Assembly (NCBI GenBank): GCA_029938635.1 | Contig: JAOZUQ010000008.1 | Location: forward strand, 2,534-64,813 | Direction of reading: 5' to 3' | DNA: 62,280 bases | From: Candidatus Aminicenantota bacterium | GTDB taxonomy: Bacteria; Acidobacteriota; Aminicenantia; UBA2199 | Part shown: positions 8,007 to 17,423 of the stretch, piece after piece | Position numbering within the stretch: the stretch's first letter is position 1 | Layout of the letters: every line of letters starts with the position of its first letter | Notes under the pieces: model-generated | Told to the model about the DNA's origin: nothing | What the model saw: only the letters and a program-made list of their open reading frames with translations | Database searches by the model: none | Made by a program: the position numbers and the translations under genes

Positions 8007-9830
8007 TTATCTATCCCTAAGTTTTTCAATCATTTCATCTACATTTTTGAGGATATTCTTTACTTCGATTACCCTCTCCTTTACATGAGTATTGCCCGGT
8101 TTGATCTTAAGTGCAGCTTCATAATGCTCCAGAGATTTCTTCAATTCTCCCTTTTTCAGAGAGGCAGCACCTCTCTTTAAAAGGTCTGCAAATGAATTCT
8201 CGATCTCCGATTTCATCTTTTTAACTTTGAAATGATCACCAGTATTTTTCACAATATGTTTGTACCATTCTTTCGGATATCCGGGATGAGTTACTTTCCC
8301 GTCTTTATTCTTCACATTTCCATCAAGGAATTTAAACAGGAGTGATTCACCGAGTTTCATCCATCTCTTCGTTGTCCTTTCACCGGCAGATACTGAATAA
8401 TCAGTAATATAATTCCTTGCAAGAACCTGATCTTTTTTGAAGAGAGCAACCGCCTTTCTATCGATCTCTTTTGTTTCAGTAATAAATGAACTTTCCATTT
8501 CCCCCTGAACTATCCTTATGTCTTTGATCATATCACTGTATCTTGAATAAGCATAATTTGAGACGAAATTGAAAACCCAGAAAGCAGAATCCCAGGTAAA
8601 TTCTGAAAACGAACCTGTTCCGACTGCAAAGGAATTCGGTATCCTGTCAATTCCGCAATAAATTGGTACATAACAGGTACTGTAAGTATCATCAACACCA
8701 AACCAGTGAATACCTCCTATGGGATCGGGCAACCATCTCCTTGACTGGGAAACAAAAGAAAAACCTGTCTGCTGTGTGGAGACGGCCCTCTCATTGCAAT
8801 ACCTTACATCATCAACTTTCCATGTCAGTCCACGCCACCGGTACGGCAATTTGAATGGGCCGGCACCGACATCTTTTGTCATGTCAAATTCTGTCCCTTC
8901 GAAATGATCTCTCATCAATTCCATAACATTCTGAACAGTAAGTTTTTTGTCAGGTTTTATATAAAGAGGCATCGGTTCCGCACCTTCCACCCCTTTCACA
9001 TAATCAAAAGTTGTATTTCTGGATTTTGCCGCTCTGTTAAAAACACTCCAGACCCTCGCTTCACAAAACCTCAGAGCTCCATATCCCGGAGGAGCATAAG
9101 CATCAACAAAGCTGAAATCTTCATCTTTTCCGGTGAAATACCCCATCTCTCTTGCAAAGGAGATTGTCTCTTTTCCATACATACAATTTTTAGGATCATT
9201 AAGAGGGAATTTCCTGATTCGGGCCTGATTGGCATGAGCAGAAATATAGCCATCCGGAATTCTTACTGCAACCCAGTTAGCTCCTTTAATCCCCTCTCCT
9301 TTCCCGATCACTTCCATGATCCAGACTTCATTCTTATCTGAAATTGAAAAAGATTCACCCGATGAGTAATATCCGTACTCATCAAAAAGTCCTGTCATAA
9401 CCTTTATAGCTTCCCTTGCAGTTTTTGATCTTTGAAGAGCAATATACATCGCACTTCCATAATCAATTATCCCTTTTTTGTTACGAAGTTCTCTTCTGCC
9501 TCCATATGTGGTCTCCCCTATCGAAACCTGGTGTTCATTCATATTACCAACTACATTAAAAGTTCTCCTGACCTGTTTTATCTGACCAAGGAACTTCCCT
9601 GTGTCCCATTCATAAACATCCAGCATGGAATTTTCGGGATAACTTTTAGCAGGCCAGTGATAAAGCTCACCATAAAGAACATGGGAATCTGCAGCATAAG
9701 TGATCATTGTGGAACCATCTGTTGATGCTCCCCTGGAAACGAGAATATTTGTACATGGGTTTAGTTCAGAAACAAAAAATACAGACACTAGAACAATTGT
9801 AAGTGCTATTAAAAGGTTTTTCTTTTTCAT
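8007..9830 (-). CDS. C69-family dipeptidase with C-terminal TPR-like tail, exported
   Basis: A 607-residue protein. An N-terminal signal segment of about 25 residues ends right at Cys26 of NPCTNILVSRGASTDGS, which is the Ntn-hydrolase nucleophile of peptidase family C69 (PepD-like). Further family blocks are GETTYGGRREL, ISDKNEVWIMEVIGKGEGIKGANWVAVRIPDG (split over two strands) and the AHANQARI segment. The last 80 residues contain a TPR-like repeat (AASLKKGELKKSLEHYEAAL) not needed for catalysis. Export plus an N-terminal Cys nucleophile implies that signal cleavage creates the active enzyme. It probably hydrolyses dipeptides in the periplasm. GGGGC precedes the ATG. It is divergent from the M20 peptidase gene. 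Confidence 0.9.
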   Translation of the reverse strand: MKKKNLLIALTIVLVSVFFVSELNPCTNILVSRGASTDGSTMITYAADSHVLYGELYHWPAKSYPENSMLDVYEWDTGKFLGQIKQVRRTFNVVGNMNEHQVSIGETTYGGRRELRNKKGIIDYGSAMYIALQRSKTAREAIKVMTGLFDEYGYYSSGESFSISDKNEVWIMEVIGKGEGIKGANWVAVRIPDGYISAHANQARIRKFPLNDPKNCMYGKETISFAREMGYFTGKDEDFSFVDAYAPPGYGALRFCEARVWSVFNRAAKSRNTTFDYVKGVEGAEPMPLYIKPDKKLTVQNVMELMRDHFEGTEFDMTKDVGAGPFKLPYRWRGLTWKVDDVRYCNERAVSTQQTGFSFVSQSRRWLPDPIGGIHWFGVDDTYSTCYVPIYCGIDRIPNSFAVGTGSFSEFTWDSAFWVFNFVSNYAYSRYSDMIKDIRIVQGEMESSFITETKEIDRKAVALFKKDQVLARNYITDYSVSAGERTTKRWMKLGESLLFKFLDGNVKNKDGKVTHPGYPKEWYKHIVKNTGDHFKVKKMKSEIENSFADLLKRGAASLKKGELKKSLEHYEAALKIKPGNTHVKERVIEVKNILKNVDEMIEKLRDR

Positions 9831-10125
9831 GCCCCAATTTTATATAACACCACCATAAAAGTAAAGTTCAAATATATTTCGCTATCTCAAAATTTTAAGT
9901 TTGAAATTCACTTCGGCTATCGCCATCATCTTTAAGTTACCGGTCAGACGCGTCGTGGTGAACGAACAAATGAATGATATTTGGTAGTCACTTTTAGTAA
10001 AAGCTATCACGGCAGAGTCACCAGTCCTGAAGAGTGTGTGAAAAAAGCCATTCAAACTTGAAATAAATAATACATTGAAATTGAATGGGAAATTTGATAA
10101 TGTTAATTTTTACATAGGAGGCAGC
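9831..10125. other. Divergent intergenic region with long-range inverted repeat, no gene found
   Basis: This 295-base gap separates two divergent peptidase genes. No convincing reading frame or tRNA is seen. The 9-base arms AAGTTTGAA (9897-9905) and TTCAAACTT (10051-10059) are complementary and enclose about 145 bases that are locally richer in GC than the flanks, including the palindrome GACGCGTC near 9950. A structured leader RNA for the M20 peptidase gene or a small RNA is possible. No known riboswitch consensus was recognised. Confidence 0.35.
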
Positions 10126-11202
10126 ATGTCAGACAGAATGGTAGAACACTTCATGGAGATGGTAAAAATAGACAGTGAGTCAGGAAACGAAGAAAACTTT
10201 ATAAATTATCTTAAAACTGAATTTGAAAAAATTGGCGGAGATTCAAAGAAAGATGATTACGGAAATCTTGTTGTAAAATTTCCTGCAAAAAATTGCGATA
10301 AAACAGAGCCAATACTATTCTCATGTCATGCCGATACGGTAAAACCGGGAGTCGGGATCAAGCCGGTCATTGAAGATGGTGTAATAAGATCTTCCGGGAA
10401 TACAATATTAGCTGCTGACGATAAAGCGGGGATAGCTGAACTTTTCGAAGCTCTCAGGACAGCGGAGATATATCCACCTTTAGAGATCGCGATCAGCAGA
10501 GAGGAAGAGGTCGGGTTATTGGGTGTGAAAAATCTGGACTATTCACTACTGACAGCAAAGAAAGGATTCCTCCTTGATAATGACACATTGGATACAATAG
10601 TGATCGGAGGCCCTTCATATTTTGCCATTGATGTTTCTATAAAGGGAAGATCAGCACATGCAGGTATGGAGCCGGAGAAAGGGATAAATGCTATACTGGC
10701 TGCATCAAATGCTATCTCAGCATTAACACTCGGGAGACTCGATCATGAAACTACCGCAAATGTGGGAGTAATTAATGGTGGAATGATAAGGAACGGAGTG
10801 CCCGATTCTGTAACTTTTCTGGCGGAATGCAGGAGCCTGGATCATGAGAAAGGAGCGGAACTGGCAAAGGAGATGGAAACAATCATAACGGATAAAGTTA
10901 CCGAGACAGGTGCTGAGGTTGAGATTAAAATAGATAATCTATGTAAAGCAGTAGATATACCAGACGACTCCTGGACAGTTGAACAATCCAAGAAGGCTCT
11001 TTTAACTGTCGGAGTAAAAGCTGAGACTACATTTATTACCGGGTTCACCGATGCTTCCATCTATAACAACATGGGTATCGAAATGGCAGTCGTAGGGATC
11101 GGTGCTCAATTAGAACACTCAACCGACGAACATATCCTGATTGATGATATGATCAAAGCGAAAAACATGGTCATTGAACTCATGCGCCTCTCAGCTGTTT
11201 AA
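10126..11202 (+). CDS. M20-family metallopeptidase (PepT-like tripeptide aminopeptidase)
   Basis: 358 residues from ATG 10126, preceded by AGGAGG at optimal distance; a longer in-frame start at 10075 has no such site. Metal-site blocks of the M20/PepT family are clear: SCHADTVKPG, AADDKAG, SREEEVGLLG (with the catalytic Glu pair), the dimerisation-domain motif GRSAHAGMEPEKGINA, and the C-terminal EHSTDEHI that supplies the last metal ligand. It cleaves N-terminal residues from short peptides in the cytoplasm. Oddity: its last 114 bases (11089-11202) occur a second time at 19334-19447, 86 percent identical, on the far side of a restriction-modification island. The present 3' end may therefore have been brought in by the island. 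Confidence 0.92.
   Translation: MSDRMVEHFMEMVKIDSESGNEENFINYLKTEFEKIGGDSKKDDYGNLVVKFPAKNCDKTEPILFSCHADTVKPGVGIKPVIEDGVIRSSGNTILAADDKAGIAELFEALRTAEIYPPLEIAISREEEVGLLGVKNLDYSLLTAKKGFLLDNDTLDTIVIGGPSYFAIDVSIKGRSAHAGMEPEKGINAILAASNAISALTLGRLDHETTANVGVINGGMIRNGVPDSVTFLAECRSLDHEKGAELAKEMETIITDKVTETGAEVEIKIDNLCKAVDIPDDSWTVEQSKKALLTVGVKAETTFITGFTDASIYNNMGIEMAVVGIGAQLEHSTDEHILIDDMIKAKNMVIELMRLSAV
11089..11202 (+). repeat. Left copy of island-flanking direct repeat (3' end of peptidase gene)
   Basis: These 114 bases encode the last 37 residues and stop of the M20 peptidase. The partner is 19334-19447. By eye 16 of 114 positions differ and only three residues change (D/E, L/H, N/D). The last 24 bases, CTCATGCGCCTCTCAGCTGT plus TTAA, are identical (11179-11202 and 19424-19447) and would be the natural crossover core. 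The pair brackets the genes radC to the pRiA4b-ORF3-like gene. Confidence 0.9.
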
Positions 11203-11216
11203 ATTCCTTGACGGAA

Positions 11217-11930
11217 ATGTCAAAAACAGAGAAGCAAAAGAAAATTTATGAAACGGCAATAAAGAATTGGCCTGAAGAGGAAAGGCCAAGAGAAAAACTT
11301 TTTAAAGAGGGTGAGAACAAATTAACTGATTCCGAGCTTTTAGCAATTCTTCTAAGATCAGGAGTTAAAGGCCAAAGCGCATTAGATTTAGGCAGGAAAA
11401 TCATACAGAAGTTCAAAACCTTTCGCAATATGAGCCATACGGATATCCGGGATTGGAAGGAATTCAAAGGTTTGGGGCAGGCGAAAATTGCCCAGATAAA
11501 AGCAGCACTTGAGATTGGAAGACGCTTTCGGGAAGGTGAGTTAAGACAGAAAAAGCAAAAAGTAAGCTCTGCAAAAGATGTTATTGATATTCTTATGCCA
11601 CAGTTGAGGGATTTAAAAATCGAAATTTTTAAAGTTGTGTATCTTGATAGCAGCAATGGAATCATTGATATTTCTGATGCAGCTGTAGGGACAGTCAATC
11701 ATGCAATGCCTATTGTCCGTGAGATCATTCACAGCGCATTACAGAAATTCGCAGTATCTATTATCTGCGTCCATAACCATCCGAGCGCAAATATCAACCC
11801 GAGCAATCATGATGAAAAGTTCACCATACAATTGAGAGAAGCCGGAAAGTTGATGGAGATTAAAGTTCTGGATCATGTCATAATCGGTGATAATGAGTAT
11901 TTCAGCTTTTCTGAAGAAGGAATCTTATAA
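11217..11930 (+). CDS. radC: RadC-like JAB/MPN domain protein
   Basis: 237 residues from ATG 11217; a TTG at 11208 would add three residues. N-terminal helices EERPREKLFKEGENKLTDSELLAILLRSG are the RadC UPF0758 start, followed by a helix-hairpin-helix-like segment (FKGLGQAKIAQIKAALEIG). The C-terminal JAB/MPN metalloprotease-like domain has VHNHPSANINPSNHDE, giving the HxH and SxxD metal ligands. Function is not settled despite the old DNA-repair name; RadC-like genes are very frequent in mobile islands and next to restriction systems. It begins only 14 bases after the peptidase stop and ends two bases before hsdR, so it leads the island operon. Confidence 0.9.
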   Translation: MSKTEKQKKIYETAIKNWPEEERPREKLFKEGENKLTDSELLAILLRSGVKGQSALDLGRKIIQKFKTFRNMSHTDIRDWKEFKGLGQAKIAQIKAALEIGRRFREGELRQKKQKVSSAKDVIDILMPQLRDLKIEIFKVVYLDSSNGIIDISDAAVGTVNHAMPIVREIIHSALQKFAVSIICVHNHPSANINPSNHDEKFTIQLREAGKLMEIKVLDHVIIGDNEYFSFSEEGIL

Positions 11931-11932
11931 CT

Positions 11933-14728
11933 ATGACCAGAAGTGAATCGCAAACCAGAAAAGAAATAATTGATGAACGGCTTAAAACAGCTGGATGGGA
12001 TGTCGACAACCCTACTCAGGTAACACAGGAGCTGGATATTTGGGTTGGGTTACCGCAAGGCGTTAGAGAACCGCAATCTCCATATCAGGGACATCTTTTT
12101 GCAGATTATGCTTTACTTTCTAAAGAAGGCAAGCCGGTTGCTGTAGTTGAAGCAAAAAAATCATCAGTTGATGCAGAAATTGGAAAAGAACAAGCCCGTA
12201 ATTATGCCGAGAAAATACAAAAGATAAATGGCGGACCAATGCCATTTGTATTCTACGCAAATGGATACGATATATTTTTCTGGGACACTGAACGCTACCC
12301 TCCACGTAAAGTGTTTGGTTTTCCTTCAGTTGTTGATTTAGAACGAATTCAGTTTCTTCGAAATAACAGTAAAACTCTTTCCAGTGAATTGATCAATAAT
12401 AGTATTGCCGGACGCCCCTATCAAATTCAGGCAATTCGTTCTGTACTGGAAGGTGTGGAAAAGAAGCATCGAAAGTTTCTCCTGGTTATGGCAACAGGAA
12501 CAGGAAAAACACGAACATGTATGGGGATTTTGGATATTCTGATGCGCTCGAACTGGACTCAGAAAATTCTATTTCTTGTTGATCGTATTGCTTTAAGAGA
12601 ACAGGCATTGGAAACATTTAAAGAATATCTTCCTAATGCACCGGTCTGGCCTAAAACGGGAGAAGTAAAATTTGCATCAGATAGACGAATTTATTGTACT
12701 ACATATCCGACAATGCTCAATTTGATACAACAGGAAGATTGTCCTCTTAATCCTCACTATTTTGACATGATTGTTGCTGATGAAAGTCATCGATCAATTT
12801 ATAATGTATATAAGAACATATTTGATTATTTTGACGCTATACAGCTTGGACTTACTGCAACTCCAAAAAACGCTATAGACCACAATACTTTCCAATTATT
12901 TAATTGTGAAGACGGCTTGCCGACCTTTGCTTATTCTTACGAAGAAGCAATAAACAATTTTCCCCCATATCTATCTGACTTCGAAGTTTTGAAACTTCGA
13001 ACTAAATTTCAGCAGGAAGGGATTAACAGTGAAACTATAGCCGTAGCAGAAAAGAACAGGCTTTTGCAGGATGGAGAAAATCCTGATGAATTGAATTTTG
13101 AAGGGACAGAACTGGAAAAGAAGGTTACTAATAAAGGGACGAATGCAGTTATTGTGCGTGAATTTATGGAGGAATGTATCAAGGACCCTGATGGCGTTCT
13201 TCCGGGTAAAACTATATTTTTTGCTGTTTCTAAAAGACATGCTCATCGTTTATGTGAAGTTTTTAATGCTCTCTATCCTGAATACAAGGGACAACTTGCG
13301 GAAGTTATCATTTCAGATGTTAAAGGTGTTCATGGCAAAGGCGGTATTCTTGACCGTTTTAAGACACAGAATATGCCTCGTATCGCAATTAGCGTGGATA
13401 TGCTCGATACAGGTATTGATGTTCGTGAAATAGTAAACCTTGTTTTTGCCAAACCGGTATTTTCTTATACAAAATTCTGGCAAATGATAGGACGAGGTAC
13501 CCGTATACTTGATCCCGACAAGATAAAGCCCTGGTGTCCTGAAAAAGAGAAGTTTCTGATCATCGATTGCTGGGAGAATTTTGAATATTTCAAAATGACC
13601 CCAAAAGGCAGAGAACCAAAGAGTACCAGGCCTCTTCCCGTAAGACTCTTTGAATCACGTCTGAGTAAATTGCTTATTTCACAGCAGATACAGAATGAAC
13701 CTGTAAAAGCGAAAACAATTGGTAAGATCAGAGAGGATATTACAGCATTGCCAAATAATTCAGTTGTAATTTTAGATAGTCAGGAGGCAGTAGAAAAAGT
13801 GTCCTCTGATAACTTCTGGATAAGTATAACTGATGAAAAACTGGACTATTTACGTATGCAAATTTGTCCTCTTATGCGTGTTTTGTCTGATGTCGATTTT
13901 AAAGCCATGCGTTTTGAACTGGATTGTCTTGAAGCTCAAACAGCAGTACTTGCCGGAGATAAAGATCAGTATGAAACACTTAAAGAAGCAATTATTGAAA
14001 AAGTTAGCGAATTACCTCTGACGGTTAATGTAGTAGAACGACAGAAAGAATGGATCGAAAAAGTGCAGTCAAATCACTTCTGGAAAACAGCATCAGACGA
14101 TGACCTGGATGAAATAACAACCCGGCTTGCCCCTTTAATGAAATACAGGCAGACTCAGAATACTCCTGAAAAGAAACTGAATATTCAGGATTTATTGACA
14201 GTTAAGGAAACTATCGAGTTCGGGCCTAAGCATGAACGTATGACCATAGACAGGTATAGGAATAAAGTTGAAGAGTTTATCCGTGAACTTGTGAAGACAA
14301 ATCCTGTCTTACAGAAGATTGCTGGTGGTGATGAAGTTACCGATGAAGAAATCACAGAACTAGCTAATATTCTGGAAGAACACTATCCTAATGTTACAGA
14401 ATATATTTTACGTAAGGTTTACGATAATAAGAACGCTAAGTTTATCCAATTTATAAAGTATATTTTAGGTCTTGAAGATATTGCCACATTTACCGAAACT
14501 GTATCTCTGGCTTTTGATGAATTCCTTCGGGAACACAATACATTTGGAGAAAAACAGGTCCAGTTTATCATGACACTTAAAACATTTATTCTACAGCGGG
14601 GAGTTGTGAAGAAAAAGGATCTTATCAGTGCGCCATTTACACAACTTCATCCAGAAGGAATCAGAGGTATATTCCCAAAAAATGAAATAGACAATATTCT
14701 GAATTTTATAGAAAAAACAGGGGCATAA
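11933..14728 (+). CDS. hsdR: Type I restriction enzyme, R subunit
   Basis: 931 residues, the motor and nuclease subunit of a type I restriction system. The N-terminal PD-(D/E)xK nuclease shows Asp58 and VVEAKKS (Glu73, Lys75). The superfamily 2 helicase follows with Walker A ATGTGKT (187-193), DESH (283-286), GLTATPKNAID and the motif VI segment QMIGRGTRILDP. The C-terminal third is helical and matches the EcoEI-type R C-terminal region, which docks on the methylase complex. With HsdM and HsdS it cuts unmodified DNA far from the target after ATP-driven translocation. The gene is complete and looks functional. It is separated from hsdM/hsdS by a fic gene with its own promoter. Confidence 0.95.
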   Translation: MTRSESQTRKEIIDERLKTAGWDVDNPTQVTQELDIWVGLPQGVREPQSPYQGHLFADYALLSKEGKPVAVVEAKKSSVDAEIGKEQARNYAEKIQKINGGPMPFVFYANGYDIFFWDTERYPPRKVFGFPSVVDLERIQFLRNNSKTLSSELINNSIAGRPYQIQAIRSVLEGVEKKHRKFLLVMATGTGKTRTCMGILDILMRSNWTQKILFLVDRIALREQALETFKEYLPNAPVWPKTGEVKFASDRRIYCTTYPTMLNLIQQEDCPLNPHYFDMIVADESHRSIYNVYKNIFDYFDAIQLGLTATPKNAIDHNTFQLFNCEDGLPTFAYSYEEAINNFPPYLSDFEVLKLRTKFQQEGINSETIAVAEKNRLLQDGENPDELNFEGTELEKKVTNKGTNAVIVREFMEECIKDPDGVLPGKTIFFAVSKRHAHRLCEVFNALYPEYKGQLAEVIISDVKGVHGKGGILDRFKTQNMPRIAISVDMLDTGIDVREIVNLVFAKPVFSYTKFWQMIGRGTRILDPDKIKPWCPEKEKFLIIDCWENFEYFKMTPKGREPKSTRPLPVRLFESRLSKLLISQQIQNEPVKAKTIGKIREDITALPNNSVVILDSQEAVEKVSSDNFWISITDEKLDYLRMQICPLMRVLSDVDFKAMRFELDCLEAQTAVLAGDKDQYETLKEAIIEKVSELPLTVNVVERQKEWIEKVQSNHFWKTASDDDLDEITTRLAPLMKYRQTQNTPEKKLNIQDLLTVKETIEFGPKHERMTIDRYRNKVEEFIRELVKTNPVLQKIAGGDEVTDEEITELANILEEHYPNVTEYILRKVYDNKNAKFIQFIKYILGLEDIATFTETVSLAFDEFLREHNTFGEKQVQFIMTLKTFILQRGVVKKKDLISAPFTQLHPEGIRGIFPKNEIDNILNFIEKTGA

Positions 14729-14735
14729 TAATTAT

Positions 14736-14770
14736 AAATGGGGTAACATTTTGTTGACATTACCCCATTT
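14736..14770 (+). promoter_or_regulatory. Inverted repeat (operator or terminator) overlapping the fic promoter
   Basis: Perfect 11-base arms AAATGGGGTAA (14736-14746) and TTACCCCATTT (14760-14770) are separated by 13 bases. The right half of the repeat begins just behind the -35 hexamer of the fic promoter. No T-run follows, so a repressor site is a better reading than a terminator of hsdR, though a stem-loop in hsdR mRNA is possible. Confidence 0.6.
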
Positions 14771-14782
14771 GTCATACATAAT
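14754..14782 (+). promoter_or_regulatory. Sigma-70-type promoter for fic-hsdM-hsdS
   Basis: TTGACA at 14754-14759, a 17-base spacer and CATAAT at 14777-14782 give a near-consensus promoter. The fic ATG is 25 bases downstream of the -10 box, with GAGGAAAG as ribosome site. The spacer contains half of a perfect inverted repeat, so the promoter is probably controlled. It separates expression of methylase and Fic from that of the nuclease subunit. Confidence 0.65.
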
Positions 14783-14806
14783 ACCTATATAAATGAGGAA
14801 AGATTA

Positions 14807-15865
14807 ATGTATTCTTTAAATCCGAAATATATCCAGGACTTAACCTTTGACAGCCAATCGGTTTCTTTCCTAAAAACCATTGGAGAGTTCAAAGGAAAGC
14901 AGGAGTTGTTTTTTACTCAAACCCCTGAAATATTGAACACCTTAAAACAAGTTGCCATCGTTGAATCAATTGAATCCTCAAATCGTCTGGAGGGCATTAC
15001 TGCCCCACACAAAAGAATTGAAGGCATTGTTCTTGAATCAACCCAGCCGCGTAACCGCCCGGAAGAAGAGATTGCAGGCTATCGGGATGCATTAAATCTT
15101 ATTCATGAATCAGCAAAGAACATGCCCTTTTCAGAAAACATCATATTACAGATTCATTCGATTATTTATCGGTATATGCCGGAAAATGGCGGATTCTGGA
15201 AGAATAGAGACAACAAAATTGTAGAACAAAATCCAGATGGAACAATTAAACGGATTAGGTTCAGGCCAACTCCTGCAGCTGTAACTCCCATAGCTATAAA
15301 AAAAATGACTGAATACTACGATATCGCAATTCAACATGATGGAAGAGAGTCATTGCTAATTATTCCATTGGCAATTTTTGATTTTTTATGTATTCACCCT
15401 TTTGCTGATGGAAACGGGAGGGTTGCAAGACTTCTAACTTTGATTTTACTCTATCATTTTGGTTATGAAGTAGGACGATTTATTAGTTTGGAAAGAATTT
15501 TTGAAGAATCACGGGAAACCTATTATGATGCTCTCGAAAAAAGTTCAAAGGGCTGGCATGAAGGGAGACATAACATTATGCCATGGTTGCGGTATTTTTG
15601 GGGAACAATCATAAGAGCCTATAAAGAATTTGAGGATAGAGTCGGTAATATCAGAACTAAGAAGGGATCGAAAACCGAACAGATTAAAAATGCTGTTCAA
15701 CGGAAAATCGATCCCTTTGCAATTTCGGATATTGAGCGGGAATGTGCAGGCATCAGCCGTGATATGATTCGGCGGGTAATTCGGGAATTAAGGGATAAAG
15801 GATTAATTGTAAACACAGGGAAAGGCCGAAATGCTAAATGGAAAAAACAGAAAGGAGTGAAATAA
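14807..15865 (+). CDS. Fic-domain protein (AMPylator-type) within the hsd locus
   Basis: 352 residues. The Fic core carries HPFADGNGRVAR (197-208), a complete HPFx(D/E)GNGRxxR catalytic motif, which normally transfers AMP from ATP to Tyr, Ser or Thr of a target protein. An N-terminal inhibitory helix contains SNRLEG (58-63), matching (S/T)xxxE(G/N), so this is a self-inhibited class II Fic protein. The C-terminal 60 residues (SDIERECAGISRDMIRRVIR) look like a winged helix for DNA binding. It has its own promoter with an inverted repeat that the protein may bind itself. It ends one base before hsdM. A role in controlling or guarding the restriction system is likely but unproven. Confidence 0.92.
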   Translation: MYSLNPKYIQDLTFDSQSVSFLKTIGEFKGKQELFFTQTPEILNTLKQVAIVESIESSNRLEGITAPHKRIEGIVLESTQPRNRPEEEIAGYRDALNLIHESAKNMPFSENIILQIHSIIYRYMPENGGFWKNRDNKIVEQNPDGTIKRIRFRPTPAAVTPIAIKKMTEYYDIAIQHDGRESLLIIPLAIFDFLCIHPFADGNGRVARLLTLILLYHFGYEVGRFISLERIFEESRETYYDALEKSSKGWHEGRHNIMPWLRYFWGTIIRAYKEFEDRVGNIRTKKGSKTEQIKNAVQRKIDPFAISDIERECAGISRDMIRRVIRELRDKGLIVNTGKGRNAKWKKQKGVK

Positions 15866-15866
15866 G

Positions 15867-17423
15867 ATGTTAACACCCAAAATGAAATCATTAATAAATC
15901 AGCTCTGGAACAGTTTTTGGAGCGGCGGTATTGCAAATCCCTTAACAGCCATTGAACAGATATCTTATCTTTTATTTATGCGCCGGCTGGATGAAATAGA
16001 CAGCAAGCATAAAAAAGATGCAGCCTGGATAGGAGAAGAATATATCTCTCTCTTTGATGGAGAGTTCATCCTGCCCTCAACAAAAGCAAAATTAGACAAA
16101 CAAACACTTCGCTGGAGCTATTTCAAGCAACTTGAAGGCGGTGAAATGCTTACCCATGTACAGACTAATGTATTCCCGTTTATTAAACAGATCAATGGAA
16201 AGAACAGTGTCTTTGCAAAATATATGGATGATGCTGTTTTCATTATTCCGAAAGCCTCATTGCTTGTTGAAGCAGTCACCGTAATTGACTCAATTTATGC
16301 AGAGATAGAGAATCAGAACCGGGAAGGCCAGAACTTCAATGACACTCAGGGCGATATATATGAATTTCTCCTTTCCGAGATTTCAACATCCGGTAAAAAC
16401 GGACAATTCCGTACACCAAGGCATATCATCAAACTGATGTGTGAATTGGTTAGCCCTAAAATGGGAGAGACCATCGGTGACCCGGCCTGCGGAACAGGCG
16501 GGTTTTTACTCGGTGCTTATCAATACATCCTGACAACTCATACAAGTGACAAGCATATCACAAAGGACATTGACGGTTTTGAACATGGGTTCGGAGATAA
16601 GCTGACCGATGGACGTTTATGGACAGATTTGAGGGAGAACACATTTTTCGGATATGATTTTGATACTACCATGGTTCGGATCGGCTTAATGAACCTGATG
16701 CTTCACGGCATTACAAATCCGAACATTAACAGACGTGATACTCTTTCCAAAAAATATAATGAGGATGACCATTACGATGTAATCCTTGCCAATCCGCCGT
16801 TTAAGGGCAGTATTGATGCTGGAGATATTAATGAAAATTTATCTCTTAAAACAAAAAAAACAGAGCTTCTTTTTGTGAACCGGATAATCAATTCACTAAA
16901 GATCGGTGGTCGTGCAACGGTGATCGTGCCGGACGGTGTTTTATTCGGCTCTTCTAATGCTCATAAGAGCTTAAGAAAAATGCTTATTGAAAATTGTGAA
17001 CTACAGGGTGTTGTATCTATGCCCTCGGGAGTATTTAAACCATATGCAGGAGTAAGCACTGCTATTCTGGTATTTGTAAAAGGGGGAACTACAGAGCGTA
17101 TATGGTTTTATGATATGCAGGCGGATGGATATTCACTGGATGATAAAAGAGCCAAAATTGAAACCACTGACCTTCCTGATATTGTAGAAAAATGGAAATC
17201 CAGGAGGGAATCACAAACACCACAGGAGGATAGAAAACAAAAATCCTTCTTCGTCCCGGTCAAAGAAATTATAGAAAACAATTACGACCTCAGCATAAAC
17301 CGCTACAAAGAGATCGACTACACCCCACCAACATACGACAAACCGGAAGTAATTCTGGGAATGATTGAAGAATTGGAGAAAGATATTTTACATGAGATTA
17401 AAAAGTTAATGGAAAATAAATGA
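15867..17423 (+). CDS. hsdM: Type I restriction-modification system, M subunit (adenine N6 methylase)
   Basis: 518 residues. The N-terminal helical HsdM domain (LINQLWNSFWSGGIANPLTA) is followed by the methylase core with the AdoMet site GDPACGTGG (204-212) and the catalytic NPPF (309-312). It methylates adenine in the sequence chosen by HsdS and is needed for restriction as well. AAAGGAG precedes the ATG. Its stop overlaps the hsdS start in an ATGA, so M and S are made together. Confidence 0.96.
   Translation: MLTPKMKSLINQLWNSFWSGGIANPLTAIEQISYLLFMRRLDEIDSKHKKDAAWIGEEYISLFDGEFILPSTKAKLDKQTLRWSYFKQLEGGEMLTHVQTNVFPFIKQINGKNSVFAKYMDDAVFIIPKASLLVEAVTVIDSIYAEIENQNREGQNFNDTQGDIYEFLLSEISTSGKNGQFRTPRHIIKLMCELVSPKMGETIGDPACGTGGFLLGAYQYILTTHTSDKHITKDIDGFEHGFGDKLTDGRLWTDLRENTFFGYDFDTTMVRIGLMNLMLHGITNPNINRRDTLSKKYNEDDHYDVILANPPFKGSIDAGDINENLSLKTKKTELLFVNRIINSLKIGGRATVIVPDGVLFGSSNAHKSLRKMLIENCELQGVVSMPSGVFKPYAGVSTAILVFVKGGTTERIWFYDMQADGYSLDDKRAKIETTDLPDIVEKWKSRRESQTPQEDRKQKSFFVPVKEIIENNYDLSINRYKEIDYTPPTYDKPEVILGMIEELEKDILHEIKKLMENK

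Noticed and set aside
7539..11202. tRNA-Pro as attachment site of the island
   Set aside because: No repeat of the tRNA end was seen near the island's far border; the repeat pair lies in the peptidase gene instead.
14736..14770. The AAATGGGGTAA inverted repeat as an intrinsic terminator of hsdR
   Set aside because: No T-run follows, and its right arm starts directly behind a -35 box; an operator fits better.
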